A stretch of DNA of 15,050 bases from contig DEJF01000011.1 of assembly GCA_002353225.1 (NCBI GenBank), positions 1-15,050 on the forward strand. Reading direction: 5' to 3'. Position 1 is the first letter of the stretch. Every line of letters starts with the position of its first letter. The position numbers and the translations under genes were made by a program. Source of the DNA: Prevotella sp. UBA2755. Its GTDB lineage: Bacteria; Bacteroidota; Bacteroidia; Bacteroidales; Bacteroidaceae. Below are positions 8,400 through 14,916 of this stretch, piece after piece. The notes under the pieces are model-generated. The model was given only the letters and a program-made list of their open reading frames with translations. It was not told where the DNA came from and searched no databases.

Positions 8400-9467
8400 A
8401 TGGCAAAACTACACATATTCAATCCTGAGCACGATATTGCTTTGGCAAGCAATCTGTCTAATTTCACCGCTCCTCATGCCGGCAGACAACTGCGGGCGGA
8501 CCTGGGCTTCCTTCCTGCTCTGTGGGCAGACGAGGGTGACGTGGTATTGGTGGAGAACGTGGAATATGCTGCTAAAACGTGGGAAAGACTAAGGAGACGC
8601 ATCGCCCCGTGGTGTGGCACGACTTATTCCGTTGAGCGGAATGCTATATTCCATGGGGCTGAACAGCTTGTGTCATGGGATGGGGCAAACGGCGTCTCGG
8701 TATGGGGCTGGGACAAAGCTGTCAGGCGAGAGTTGGAAAGGGCAGGAGCTCCTCTCTCTCTGCTTCCTTCTGGCAGTCAGTTGGAGTGCATCCGTACCTT
8801 GTCGCACCGGCAGACGGCAGCACAGTTGTTGTCGCTTCTCCGCATCAATGGAACCGTCGGTGAGGCTGTGCTGTGTGAGTCGTTAGAGGCGGTGGAGCGG
8901 CAGTTGGGACTTCATTCCCGGCTGGTGTTGAAGGCACCCTGGAGTTCCAGTGGCAGGGGAATCCGTTTCATCGACGGTGAACTGAACGATTATCATCGTG
9001 GCTGGCTGCGTAACCTGTTGGCAAAACAAGGTGGTGTGATGGCAGAGCCCTACTATGAAAAAGTAAAAGATTTTGGTATGGAGTTTGAGTCCACCGAGAG
9101 TGGAATCCGTTATTTGGGACTCTCTCTCTTTCATACCTCCAACGGAGCCTATACAGGAAATGTACTGGCTACGGAGAATGTTAAGCGGGAAATGATAAGT
9201 CGCTATATTCCAATCTGTTTATTGGATGAAGTAAAAGAAAAGATTTGTGCCATGTCTCTTCTCAATGGCTACGTGGGACCTTTCGGCATAGACATGATGA
9301 TTGTCCGTAATAACGCCCAACTCTTACTGCATCCATGTGTTGAGATAAATCTAAGACGCACGATGGGACATGTGGCTCTTCATCTGTCACCTTCAGACGA
9401 TGATATACGGATGGTGATGCGCATCGATTATGAAGACAAATATAAACTAAGAATACGCAAACTATGA
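8400..9467 (+). CDS. ATP-grasp-like protein of unknown substrate
   Basis: The protein has 355 residues and no signal peptide, so it should be cytoplasmic. The N-terminus MAKLHIFNPEHDIALA resembles conserved hypothetical proteins of Bacteroidales. The second half carries ATP-grasp features: LVLKAPWSSSGRGIRF at 175-190 with Lys178 and a Gly/Ser-rich loop, EPYYEK near 216-221, D298 in GPFGIDMM, and VEINLRRTMG at 314-323, where Glu315 and Asn317 fit the Mg-binding E-x-N pattern. ATP-grasp enzymes ligate a carboxylate to an amine or thiol through an acyl-phosphate; the substrate here cannot be told. The start at 8400 is preferred over an in-frame Met at 8379, because 8379 lies upstream of the -7 box. 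Its TGA overlaps the ATG of the GH43 gene. The fold call is by motif only. Confidence 0.82.
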   Translation: MAKLHIFNPEHDIALASNLSNFTAPHAGRQLRADLGFLPALWADEGDVVLVENVEYAAKTWERLRRRIAPWCGTTYSVERNAIFHGAEQLVSWDGANGVSVWGWDKAVRRELERAGAPLSLLPSGSQLECIRTLSHRQTAAQLLSLLRINGTVGEAVLCESLEAVERQLGLHSRLVLKAPWSSSGRGIRFIDGELNDYHRGWLRNLLAKQGGVMAEPYYEKVKDFGMEFESTESGIRYLGLSLFHTSNGAYTGNVLATENVKREMISRYIPICLLDEVKEKICAMSLLNGYVGPFGIDMMIVRNNAQLLLHPCVEINLRRTMGHVALHLSPSDDDIRMVMRIDYEDKYKLRIRKL

Positions 9468-11164
9468 GAAAGACTTTTCTGACATTTCTGTCAGTTGTCG
9501 CTATGACCATGAGCGCTCAGTATAAGTCGCAAGTGTGGTCTCCTGACAATGGTGACGGTACATTTACCAACCCTGTGATTAATGCCGACTACTCGGACCC
9601 TGATGTCTGTGTGGGAGCCAGTGGTGAGGATTTTTACCTGACCGCCTCCTCTTTCAACTGCATCCCAGGGCTGCCGATTCTGCACTCCAAGGACTTGGTC
9701 AATTGGGAGATTATCAATTATGCCATTGAGGCGCTGCCACCACTGGAGCGTTATAACATCCCTCAGCATGGCAATGGCGTGTGGGCACCGTCTATCCGTT
9801 ATAATGAGTATAACCAGACCTATTATATTTACTGGGGTGACCCCGACCTGGGTGTCTTTGTTGTTACGGCAAAGGATCCTGCTGGTAAATGGTCTGCCCC
9901 CAAATGTATCATCGAAGGGAAGGGAATGATCGACACGACCCCGTTGTGGGACGAGGATGGTCGTTGCTATCTGGTGAATGGATGGGCGAATTCCCGTTGT
10001 CAGTTCAACTCCGTACTGACCGTCCGTGAGATGTCCGCCGATGGTATGCAACAGATTGGTAATCCTGTTATCGTATTTGACGGCAACGGTACACCCAACC
10101 GCACCGCTGAGGGACCGAAGTTCTACAAGCGTGATGGGTGGTACTGGATCATGTGTCCTGCGGGTGGTGTCCCTGTCGGTCATCAGCTCGCCATGCGTTC
10201 CAAGTCACCCTACGGTCCCTACGAGTGGATGGTGGTGCTCGACCAGGGTAAGACGAATGTCAACGGTCCTCACCAGGGCGGCTGGGTACATCTGAAGAGT
10301 GGGGAAGACTGGTTCCTGCATTTCCAAGACAAGGAAGCATACGGTCGTGTGGTATGGTTGGAGCCTGTGACATGGAAAGACAACTGGCCCGCCATGGGAC
10401 AGCACATCAAGGACTACTGTGGTGAGCCCGTCATGACCTATAAGAAGCCGAACGTGGGTAAGACTTACCCTGTGCAGAACCCGGTGGAGAGTGACGAGTT
10501 CAATACGACGACGTTAGGAAAACAGTGGCAGTGGCATGCCAACTACCAGCAGACCTTCGGCATGCCTACGCCTTATGGTGTCTTCCGTCTGTTCTGCCAT
10601 AAGCAGAGTGCTGACTATAAGAATCTCTGGGAGGCTGGCAACCTGTTGTTGCAGAAGACCCCTGCCGACAATTTCACGGCGACGACGAAACTGCGTGTGT
10701 CTGCGAAGGATGACGGACAGTATGGCGGTATCATCGTGATGGGTATGGACTATTCCTCCTTGGTGGTCCGCCGTGTCGGTGACCAGTTTGAGTTGCAGCA
10801 GATTACCTGTAAGAGTGCAGACAAAGGAAAACCGGAGACCATCAAGACCCTTGCCACATTGAAGCCTACTGCTGTTGATAAGGTTGACTATCAGCCTGCC
10901 ATCCATTGTGACATATTCCTCCGTCTGCAAGTCAGTTATATCGGTGGGAAGAACAGTGACGGTACCAATAAGCATGAGGCTGCCGTCCGCTTCGCATGGT
11001 CAAAGGATGGTAAGAAATTTAAAGAGGTGGGTGATGCCTTCACGATGCGTCAGGGCAAGTGGATCGGTGCCAAGATCGGTCTGATGGCTGCTGAGCCTGC
11101 TGGGAAGAAAGTGCGTGGATGGGTGGATGCCGATTGGTTCCGCATCACCGCAAATAAGGATTAA
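9464..11164 (+). CDS. Secreted glycoside hydrolase family 43 enzyme (beta-xylosidase/arabinofuranosidase-like)
   Basis: The 566 residues start with a signal peptide (1-18, ending MSA before QYK). Residues about 34-330 form a GH43 five-bladed propeller. The expected catalytic acids are visible: general base D45 in NADYSDPDV, pKa-modulating D157 in MIDTTPLWDEDG, and general acid E216 in TAEGPKFYK. Residues about 340-562 form the C-terminal beta-sandwich (concanavalin-like) found in many GH43 xylosidases, beginning at NPVESDEFN and including GQYGGIIVMG. Family members remove xylose or arabinose from plant polysaccharides; which bond is cut here is not decidable. The gene starts by ATGA overlap with the ATP-grasp gene. 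Its last 20 bp overlap, antisense, the end of the MBL-fold gene, and no terminator is seen between them. Confidence 0.95.
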   Translation: MRKTFLTFLSVVAMTMSAQYKSQVWSPDNGDGTFTNPVINADYSDPDVCVGASGEDFYLTASSFNCIPGLPILHSKDLVNWEIINYAIEALPPLERYNIPQHGNGVWAPSIRYNEYNQTYYIYWGDPDLGVFVVTAKDPAGKWSAPKCIIEGKGMIDTTPLWDEDGRCYLVNGWANSRCQFNSVLTVREMSADGMQQIGNPVIVFDGNGTPNRTAEGPKFYKRDGWYWIMCPAGGVPVGHQLAMRSKSPYGPYEWMVVLDQGKTNVNGPHQGGWVHLKSGEDWFLHFQDKEAYGRVVWLEPVTWKDNWPAMGQHIKDYCGEPVMTYKKPNVGKTYPVQNPVESDEFNTTTLGKQWQWHANYQQTFGMPTPYGVFRLFCHKQSADYKNLWEAGNLLLQKTPADNFTATTKLRVSAKDDGQYGGIIVMGMDYSSLVVRRVGDQFELQQITCKSADKGKPETIKTLATLKPTAVDKVDYQPAIHCDIFLRLQVSYIGGKNSDGTNKHEAAVRFAWSKDGKKFKEVGDAFTMRQGKWIGAKIGLMAAEPAGKKVRGWVDADWFRITANKD

Positions 11165-11786
11165 ACTGCCGCTCATTGGCAATAGTGGTCTGTGGACCAT
11201 GTCCGCAAAGGACCTGAGTATCGGCGGGGAGTTTTGCAAGTTGTTGCAGACTCTCCGCCATTTCTTGCCAACTGCCTCCGTCGAAGTCGGTGCGTCCGAT
11301 ACTCATGCGGAAGAGGGTGTCACCGGTGAAGGCGACATGCTCGTCCTCACAATAATAGACACATCCGCCGGGGGTATGCCCAGGGGTATGCAGGATGTCG
11401 AAATGATGGGTGCCGAAATGAATCTGCTCACCTTCTGCGAAGTAATGACCGACAGGTGCTTCCTCTTCGTTCAACTCAAATCCGAAAAGGTCCGAGGCTT
11501 GCTTACCTAAGTGGGCAATCAGAAATTCGTCCTCAGCCCGTGCCTCGACCTTGAGTCCGAACTCGTCATAGAGGGCGATGTTCCCCCAGTTATGGTCTAA
11601 GTGCCCGTGGGTAGCCAGCAGATGGACGGGTTTTAGTCCCTCGTCTTTTATATAATGGATGATGGCAGCACGTTCTTCTGGATATTGTGCCCCACAGTCG
11701 ATGATGACACACTCTTTCGTCTCGTCACTTACCACGTAGCAGTTTTCCTGCAACATGTTACACATGATTCGCTTGATAGTCAGCAT
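11145..11786 (-). CDS. MBL-fold metallo-hydrolase (glyoxalase II-like)
   Basis: The protein has 213 residues from the ATG at 11786. It carries the metallo-beta-lactamase-fold metal motif THGHLDH (H60, H62, D64, H65), then HTPGHTPGG (H137), FTGDTLF (D156) and CGHGPQTT (H196), which together bind two metal ions. The order and spacing match the small glyoxalase-II/YcbL-like group, which hydrolyses thioesters such as S-lactoylglutathione; the true substrate is unknown. No signal peptide is present. The start at 11786 overlaps the end of rsmG by 7 bp; a Met at 11819 would add 11 residues and a 40-bp overlap and is less likely. It is the last gene of its operon. Confidence 0.93.
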   Translation of the reverse strand: MLTIKRIMCNMLQENCYVVSDETKECVIIDCGAQYPEERAAIIHYIKDEGLKPVHLLATHGHLDHNWGNIALYDEFGLKVEARAEDEFLIAHLGKQASDLFGFELNEEEAPVGHYFAEGEQIHFGTHHFDILHTPGHTPGGCVYYCEDEHVAFTGDTLFRMSIGRTDFDGGSWQEMAESLQQLAKLPADTQVLCGHGPQTTIANERQFNPYLR

Positions 11787-12400
11787 GGCAGATAGATGAT
11801 GTTTTTCTCCTGAAACCATTCCTCGTCGAAGAACTGGCTGATGTCGTTAATCTCTATGATATTCCTGAAAGGACGTGTCTCCTCTTGCAAGTCACCGCCT
11901 TTCAGACAGATAATACCGTTAGGCAGGGCGTTACGCTGCTCTTTCGCGATGTTCTTCTTGACAATCTTATAGAGGTCGGGCAGGGGCATCACGGCACGGC
12001 TCACGATAAAGTCATACTGTCCTTTCTCCTCCTCGCCACGGATGTGCTCGGGATGGCAGTTCTTGAGTCCTATGGCATGGCAAACCTCCTGTGCCACCCG
12101 AATCTTCTTACCTGTTCCGTCAATCAGTTTGAAATCACAGTCAGGGAAAAGGATAGCGAGGGGAATACCCGGGAAACCGCCTCCAGTGCCGAAGTCGAGG
12201 ATCTTCGTGCCGGCTTGGAAACGGATGACCTTGGCGATCGCCATCGAGTGCAGCACATGATGCTCGTAGAGGTTGTCGATGTCCTTACGGGAGATGACGT
12301 TGATCTTCTGGTTCCAGTCACGATAGAGGGAATCTAAGGCTTCCAACTGTCTCCGTTGCTCACCTGTCAGTTCCGGGAAATATTTCAGGATCTCTTCCAT
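11780..12400 (-). CDS. rsmG: 16S rRNA (guanine-527 N7) methyltransferase RsmG
   Basis: The protein has 206 residues, the usual length of RsmG/GidB. The N-terminal helices carry the family motif WNQKINVISRKD followed by LYEHHVLHSMA. The SAM-binding Rossmann core begins with ILDFGTGGGFPGIPLA at 67-82, then FKLIDGTGKKI at the second acidic position. The enzyme methylates G527 of 16S rRNA at N7 in the 530 loop; its loss is known in other bacteria to give low-level streptomycin resistance. It begins 1 nt after the stop of the lipoprotein gene and overlaps the MBL gene by 7 bp, so translational coupling is likely. Confidence 0.97.
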   Translation of the reverse strand: MEEILKYFPELTGEQRRQLEALDSLYRDWNQKINVISRKDIDNLYEHHVLHSMAIAKVIRFQAGTKILDFGTGGGFPGIPLAILFPDCDFKLIDGTGKKIRVAQEVCHAIGLKNCHPEHIRGEEEKGQYDFIVSRAVMPLPDLYKIVKKNIAKEQRNALPNGIICLKGGDLQEETRPFRNIIEINDISQFFDEEWFQEKNIIYLPC

Positions 12401-12401
12401 C

Positions 12402-13196
12402 TTACTTCAAAATCTCTTTGAGCTGAGAATAACTCAGGGTCAGTTCCGTATTACCCTTATCGTAAGGAGCTATCTCATAGGGGTTATAGATAAAGATGAT
12501 CTCGTCGTCGCCAAGGATGAAGTTCTGAGGGGCATAGATGTCCATCGTCAACAGGTAGTCTTTCGCATGCAACTCATCGAGGGTGTTGGTCTCTGTCTGT
12601 TTCTTCAGTTCCTCCAGCAACATTTCTCGCAACCGGTATTGGTAACCCTGTACGAAGATATCGTCGTAAGTAATCTGCTGTCCAGTCTTCTCATCGAAGT
12701 TCATGACGAGTTGCTGACGGATGCCATGGGCACCTCCCTCATACATATCGAGGTCGATGATATATACCAGACAGTCGTCCTTACCACGCTGGGTGTCCGT
12801 CTCTATGCTGTATTTATACTCATACCAAGCCCGTTTCGTCTCGTCGGCACGGTCTTCCCGATACAGGGGAGCCATGTTCTTCTGATACTCCGACGTATAG
12901 AAATGGGCAAACGAGTCGACGGCTTGCTGCATCGCCAGACTGTCGAACATAAACAACCGCTGCTCGATGGCATTGTTGATAGTACGGGCACGCTCATCGT
13001 CCCCCTTCACGTATGTCACTTGCAGACTCACCTGACATTGAGGGGCATTATCCTCGTTGGTAATGGTAACTACCTTGGTCGTCTTCGCCTCGTCCATATC
13101 GATGCTGGAGCCGCCGAATAAACTTCCGCCGTTACTGCCTCCACAAGCGGAGAACAGCACTGCCGTTAGTCCGAATATCAAACTAATTTTCTTCAT
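12402..13196 (-). CDS. DUF3298 (RsiV-like) lipoprotein
   Basis: Taken from the ATG at 13196-13194, the protein has 264 residues. The signal peptide ends in a lipobox, VLFSAC, with Cys18 as the lipidation site, so this is a cell-envelope lipoprotein. The sequence after Cys is Gly/Ser-rich and does not look like an acidic surface-export signal. The C-terminal part has the DUF3298 hallmark MYEGGAHG followed by a conserved YDDIF and strand-rich segments ending in YNPYEIAPYDKG, as in the extracytoplasmic domain of RsiV-type proteins; there is no membrane-spanning anti-sigma part. An in-frame Met at 13235 is rejected because it would precede the promoter -7 box. It is first in an operon with rsmG and the MBL gene. 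Its function is not known. Confidence 0.88.
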   Translation of the reverse strand: MKKISLIFGLTAVLFSACGGSNGGSLFGGSSIDMDEAKTTKVVTITNEDNAPQCQVSLQVTYVKGDDERARTINNAIEQRLFMFDSLAMQQAVDSFAHFYTSEYQKNMAPLYREDRADETKRAWYEYKYSIETDTQRGKDDCLVYIIDLDMYEGGAHGIRQQLVMNFDEKTGQQITYDDIFVQGYQYRLREMLLEELKKQTETNTLDELHAKDYLLTMDIYAPQNFILGDDEIIFIYNPYEIAPYDKGNTELTLSYSQLKEILK

Positions 13197-13204
13197 ATTG
13201 GCTG

Positions 13205-13236
13205 CGAAGGTACGAAGAATTTTTGTTAATTCCAAA
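13205..13236 (-). promoter_or_regulatory. Promoter of the lipoprotein-rsmG-MBL operon
   Basis: On the minus strand TTTG (13236-13233), a 20-bp spacer and TACCTTCG (13212-13205) match TTTG-N20-TAnnTTTG with one mismatch. The -7 box ends 8 nt before the ATG at 13196, the same distance as at 8391/8400, so the mRNA should be almost leaderless. Confidence 0.65.
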
Positions 13237-13251
13237 TATTCGTCGTCAAAT

Positions 13252-13308
13252 GCGAATCGATTCGCTGAAGAAATCAGCCAGTTCGCTGAAATCGTTCCCG
13301 CAACGATT
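13252..13308. promoter_or_regulatory. Candidate operator region: 14-bp palindrome, direct repeat and inverted repeat
   Basis: The spacer between the divergent lipoprotein and DUF4890 genes contains GCGAATCGATTCGC at 13252-13265, a perfect 14-bp palindrome. TTCGCTGAA occurs at 13261-13269 and again at 13282-13290, 21 bp apart (two helical turns). AATCGTT (13290-13296), five bases, then AACGATT (13302-13308) form an inverted repeat just upstream of the plus-strand -7 box. These would suit a regulator binding between the two promoters; no regulator gene adjoins. Confidence 0.4.
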
Positions 13309-13318
13309 AAACTTTTCC

Positions 13319-13326
13319 TATCTTTG
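13319..13326 (+). promoter_or_regulatory. -7 box of the DUF4890 gene
   Basis: TATCTTTG matches TAnnTTTG. The -33 position 20 bp upstream reads TTCC, a poor match. Transcription would start near 13331, giving a leader of about 50 nt before the ATG at 13380. Confidence 0.5.
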
Positions 13327-13379
13327 CAACGTCATATTAGTGACTTCGGTCAAGAACCAACATAAGTTTAACATATAAA

Positions 13380-13901
13380 ATGAGTAAGATGAAAAAGATT
13401 GTATTAACAATGGTCGCCCTCCTGTCGATGACAGTGATGCAGGCACAGAACAATGACAAGTGTGAGTGTAAGAAGGAGCAGAAGGCTCCCAAACAGATGA
13501 CTCCTGAGTCGATGACGGAGAAGATGACCAAAGACCTGTCGCTGACGGATGCACAGAAGACGAAGGTGCTCGCACTGAATAAGGAGTACAAGGACATGTT
13601 TGCCAAAGGACCTAAGATGGGTGGGCCTCGTCCACAGAAACCCAAGGCTGACGCAGAGACTGGTGCCACAGAGCAACGCCCAGAGCGCCCACAACTCACT
13701 GATGAGCAGAAGGCTGAGATGAAAAAGATGAAGGCTCAACGTGAGGAGTACAACAAGAAGTTGAAGAACATCCTCAACGACGACCAGTACAAGAAGTACG
13801 AGAAGATGCAGAAGCGTCACGGTCGTCATGGACACGGAGGACATCACGGACACCATGGTGGACCACGCGGACCTCGTCCAGACATGGAGCCGCAGGATTA
13901 A
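13380..13901 (+). CDS. Secreted DUF4890-type protein with His/Gly-rich tail
   Basis: The protein has 173 residues from 13380. A Met at 13389 (MKKIVLTMVALLSM) gives a cleaner signal peptide and is an equally good start. The signal peptide ends MQAQ. The mature part is highly charged and helical, with repeated LTDxQ-like motifs (LSLTDAQKTKVLALN; LTDEQKAEMKKM) like those in CpxP/Spy-family periplasmic proteins, joined by a Pro-rich linker (GGPRPQKPK). The last 28 residues hold seven His among Gly and Arg (RHGHGGHHGHHGGPRG), a possible metal-binding tail. DUF4890 has no settled function; a periplasmic chaperone or metal-buffering role is inference. It stands alone with its own -7 box and a strong terminator 31 nt after the stop. 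Confidence 0.87.
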   Translation: MSKMKKIVLTMVALLSMTVMQAQNNDKCECKKEQKAPKQMTPESMTEKMTKDLSLTDAQKTKVLALNKEYKDMFAKGPKMGGPRPQKPKADAETGATEQRPERPQLTDEQKAEMKKMKAQREEYNKKLKNILNDDQYKKYEKMQKRHGRHGHGGHHGHHGGPRGPRPDMEPQD

Positions 13902-13925
13902 CAGAAAATTATTTAAGGTGAAAAG

Positions 13926-13957
13926 ATTGGGTATGTCGCAGATATTTCGTATATTTG
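13926..13957 (+). promoter_or_regulatory. Promoter of the B3/4-domain gene
   Basis: ATTG (13926-13929), a 20-bp spacer and TATATTTG (13950-13957) match the Bacteroidetes promoter pattern, with three of four bases at -33. Transcription would start near 13962, about 14 nt before the ATG at 13976. The in-frame Met at 13955 lies inside the -7 box and is therefore not the start. Confidence 0.6.
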
Positions 13958-13970
13958 CGACATATTTTTT
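13932..13970 (+). terminator. Intrinsic terminator of the DUF4890 gene
   Basis: Positions 13932-13945 pair with 13951-13964 in a 14-bp stem (13 Watson-Crick pairs and one G-U at 13941/13955) around the 5-nt loop TTCGT. Six T residues follow at 13965-13970. The stem and T-run fit a Rho-independent terminator. Its 3' arm contains most of the -7 box of the next gene, so the same bases may also serve as a promoter or operator. Confidence 0.8.
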
Positions 13971-13975
13971 GTATC

Positions 13976-14641
13976 ATGAAGATTATCGTATCAGAAGAGA
14001 TAGAGTCGGTATGCCCTGGTTTCGTGGGGGCTTGTGTCGACGCAGTGGTGGAGAATAGTGCGTTCTCTGAGCCGTTATGGCAGGAGATTCATGCGATGGG
14101 TGAGCAGTATCGGCAGACACTGACTACCGAGTCATTGAAGGAGATGAGTGGTATTGCGGCAACTCGTCGGGTGTATAAGGCTTGTGGTAAGGATCCCTCT
14201 CGCTATCGTCCTGCCTCTGAGGCACTGATCCGTCGTATGCTGCAAGGAAAGGAACTCTACCAGATTGACACCCTTGTCGACCTGATCAATCTTGCTTCTA
14301 TCGCTTTTGGCTACAGCATTGGCGGTTTCGATGCCGACCAGTTTGTGGGTGATACCCTAACACTGGGTGTCGGCAGGGAAGGGGAGCCCTACGAGGGTAT
14401 CGGTCGAGGGATGATCAACATTCATGGTCTCCCAGTCTATCGGGATGCGATTGGTGGAGTAGGTACTCCCACCAGTGACCATGAGCGTACGAAGATAACC
14501 CTGTCCACCCGTCACCTTGTCGTCCTGATTAACGGATACGACGGAAACGAGGAGCGTGTCACTGCCAATGCCCGTTTCATCCAAGACCTGCTGCGGAAAT
14601 ACGCCAACAGTGATGGTGGTACGTATTTCCTGTATCGCTAA
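13976..14641 (+). CDS. B3/4 domain protein (PheT-like tRNA-binding/editing domain, stand-alone)
   Basis: The protein has 221 residues from the ATG at 13976 and no signal peptide, so it is cytoplasmic. It matches the B3/4 domain of the phenylalanyl-tRNA synthetase beta subunit: SGIAATRRVYKACGKDPSRY, then RPASEALIRR, LYQIDTLVDLINLASI, GYSIGGFDAD, and a glycine-rich second half (GVGTPTSDHERTKIT). In PheT this domain carries the editing site for misacylated tRNA; free-standing copies are common in bacteria and their role is not settled. The start is fixed by the promoter -7 box, which excludes the Met at 13955. Downstream lies the dyad array. Confidence 0.9.
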   Translation: MKIIVSEEIESVCPGFVGACVDAVVENSAFSEPLWQEIHAMGEQYRQTLTTESLKEMSGIAATRRVYKACGKDPSRYRPASEALIRRMLQGKELYQIDTLVDLINLASIAFGYSIGGFDADQFVGDTLTLGVGREGEPYEGIGRGMINIHGLPVYRDAIGGVGTPTSDHERTKITLSTRHLVVLINGYDGNEERVTANARFIQDLLRKYANSDGGTYFLYR

Positions 14642-14642
14642 C

Positions 14643-14707
14643 CATACTATATTTACCGATAGAAAAGTATGCAGTTACCGACTGCCCTCACTTCTTACCG
14701 ACAGAAG
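14643..14707. repeat. Three dyads around repeated TTACCGA
   Basis: TTACCGA occurs at 14653-14659, 14675-14681 and 14695-14701 (steps of 22 and 20 bp), each inside an inverted repeat: CATACT/AGTATG (14643-14648/14666-14671), GCAGT/ACTGC (14671-14675/14681-14685) and CTTCT/AGAAG (14691-14695/14703-14707). The arms differ in sequence but stay complementary. This begins two bases after the B3/4 stop and runs into the larger array. Confidence 0.6.
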
Positions 14708-14872
14708 CCCGTACCTTCGTCCCTCGAAGGTGGCACCTTCCTATTTGTTCCATGGGGTGGAATACTTTGTTCCATGGCATGGAATATTTTGTTCCATGGG
14801 GTGGAATAAAGTATCCCCTTGATTCGGATAACAGATTCCCATGCTTGGAATGAGTTATTCCAATGCCTGGAA
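14704..14872. repeat. 11-bp-phased array of inverted half-sites (22-bp dyads)
   Basis: Half-sites start exactly every 11 bp. GAAG is at 14704 and 14726, with CTTC at 14715 and 14737. TTCC is at 14748, 14770, 14792, 14836 and 14858, with GGAA at 14759, 14781, 14803, 14847 and 14869. The steps at 14814 and 14825 are degenerate (TCCC, CGGA) but keep a dyad (TATCC/GGATA, 14812-14816/14826-14830). Dyad centres fall at 14711, 14722, 14733, 14755, 14777, 14799, 14821, 14843 and 14865. The best are GAAGGTG/CACCTTC about 14733, TTCCATG/CATGGAA about 14777, and an 8-bp-arm dyad about 14865. The 11- and 22-bp periods are not multiples of three, so this is not a coding repeat. Confidence 0.85.
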
Positions 14873-14916
14873 TAATCAATCGGAGTGCTTCTTCTTTCCC
14901 AAAGGACAAATAGGAG

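Noticed and set aside
9491..10183. A 230-codon minus-strand open frame inside the GH43 gene
   Set aside because: The plus-strand frame has clear GH43 catalytic motifs over the whole stretch. The opposite frame shows no domain or signal.
12567..13121. A 184-codon plus-strand open frame opposite the lipoprotein gene
   Set aside because: It is a shadow of the DUF3298 gene, which has a lipobox, the GGAHG motif and a promoter.
14704..14872. CRISPR array
   Set aside because: The period is 22 bp with dyad half-sites throughout. There are no unique spacers of about 30 bp, no direct repeat of CRISPR length, and no cas genes nearby.
14740..14875. Transposon ends or an IS-derived miniature element
   Set aside because: No terminal inverted repeat pair with target duplication could be found; the dyads are internal and evenly phased.
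14688..14909. A 73-codon minus-strand frame through the dyad array
   Set aside because: It is a translation of the repeats. The 11/22-bp period shifts frame at each copy, so the array is not evolving as coding sequence, and no domain is seen.
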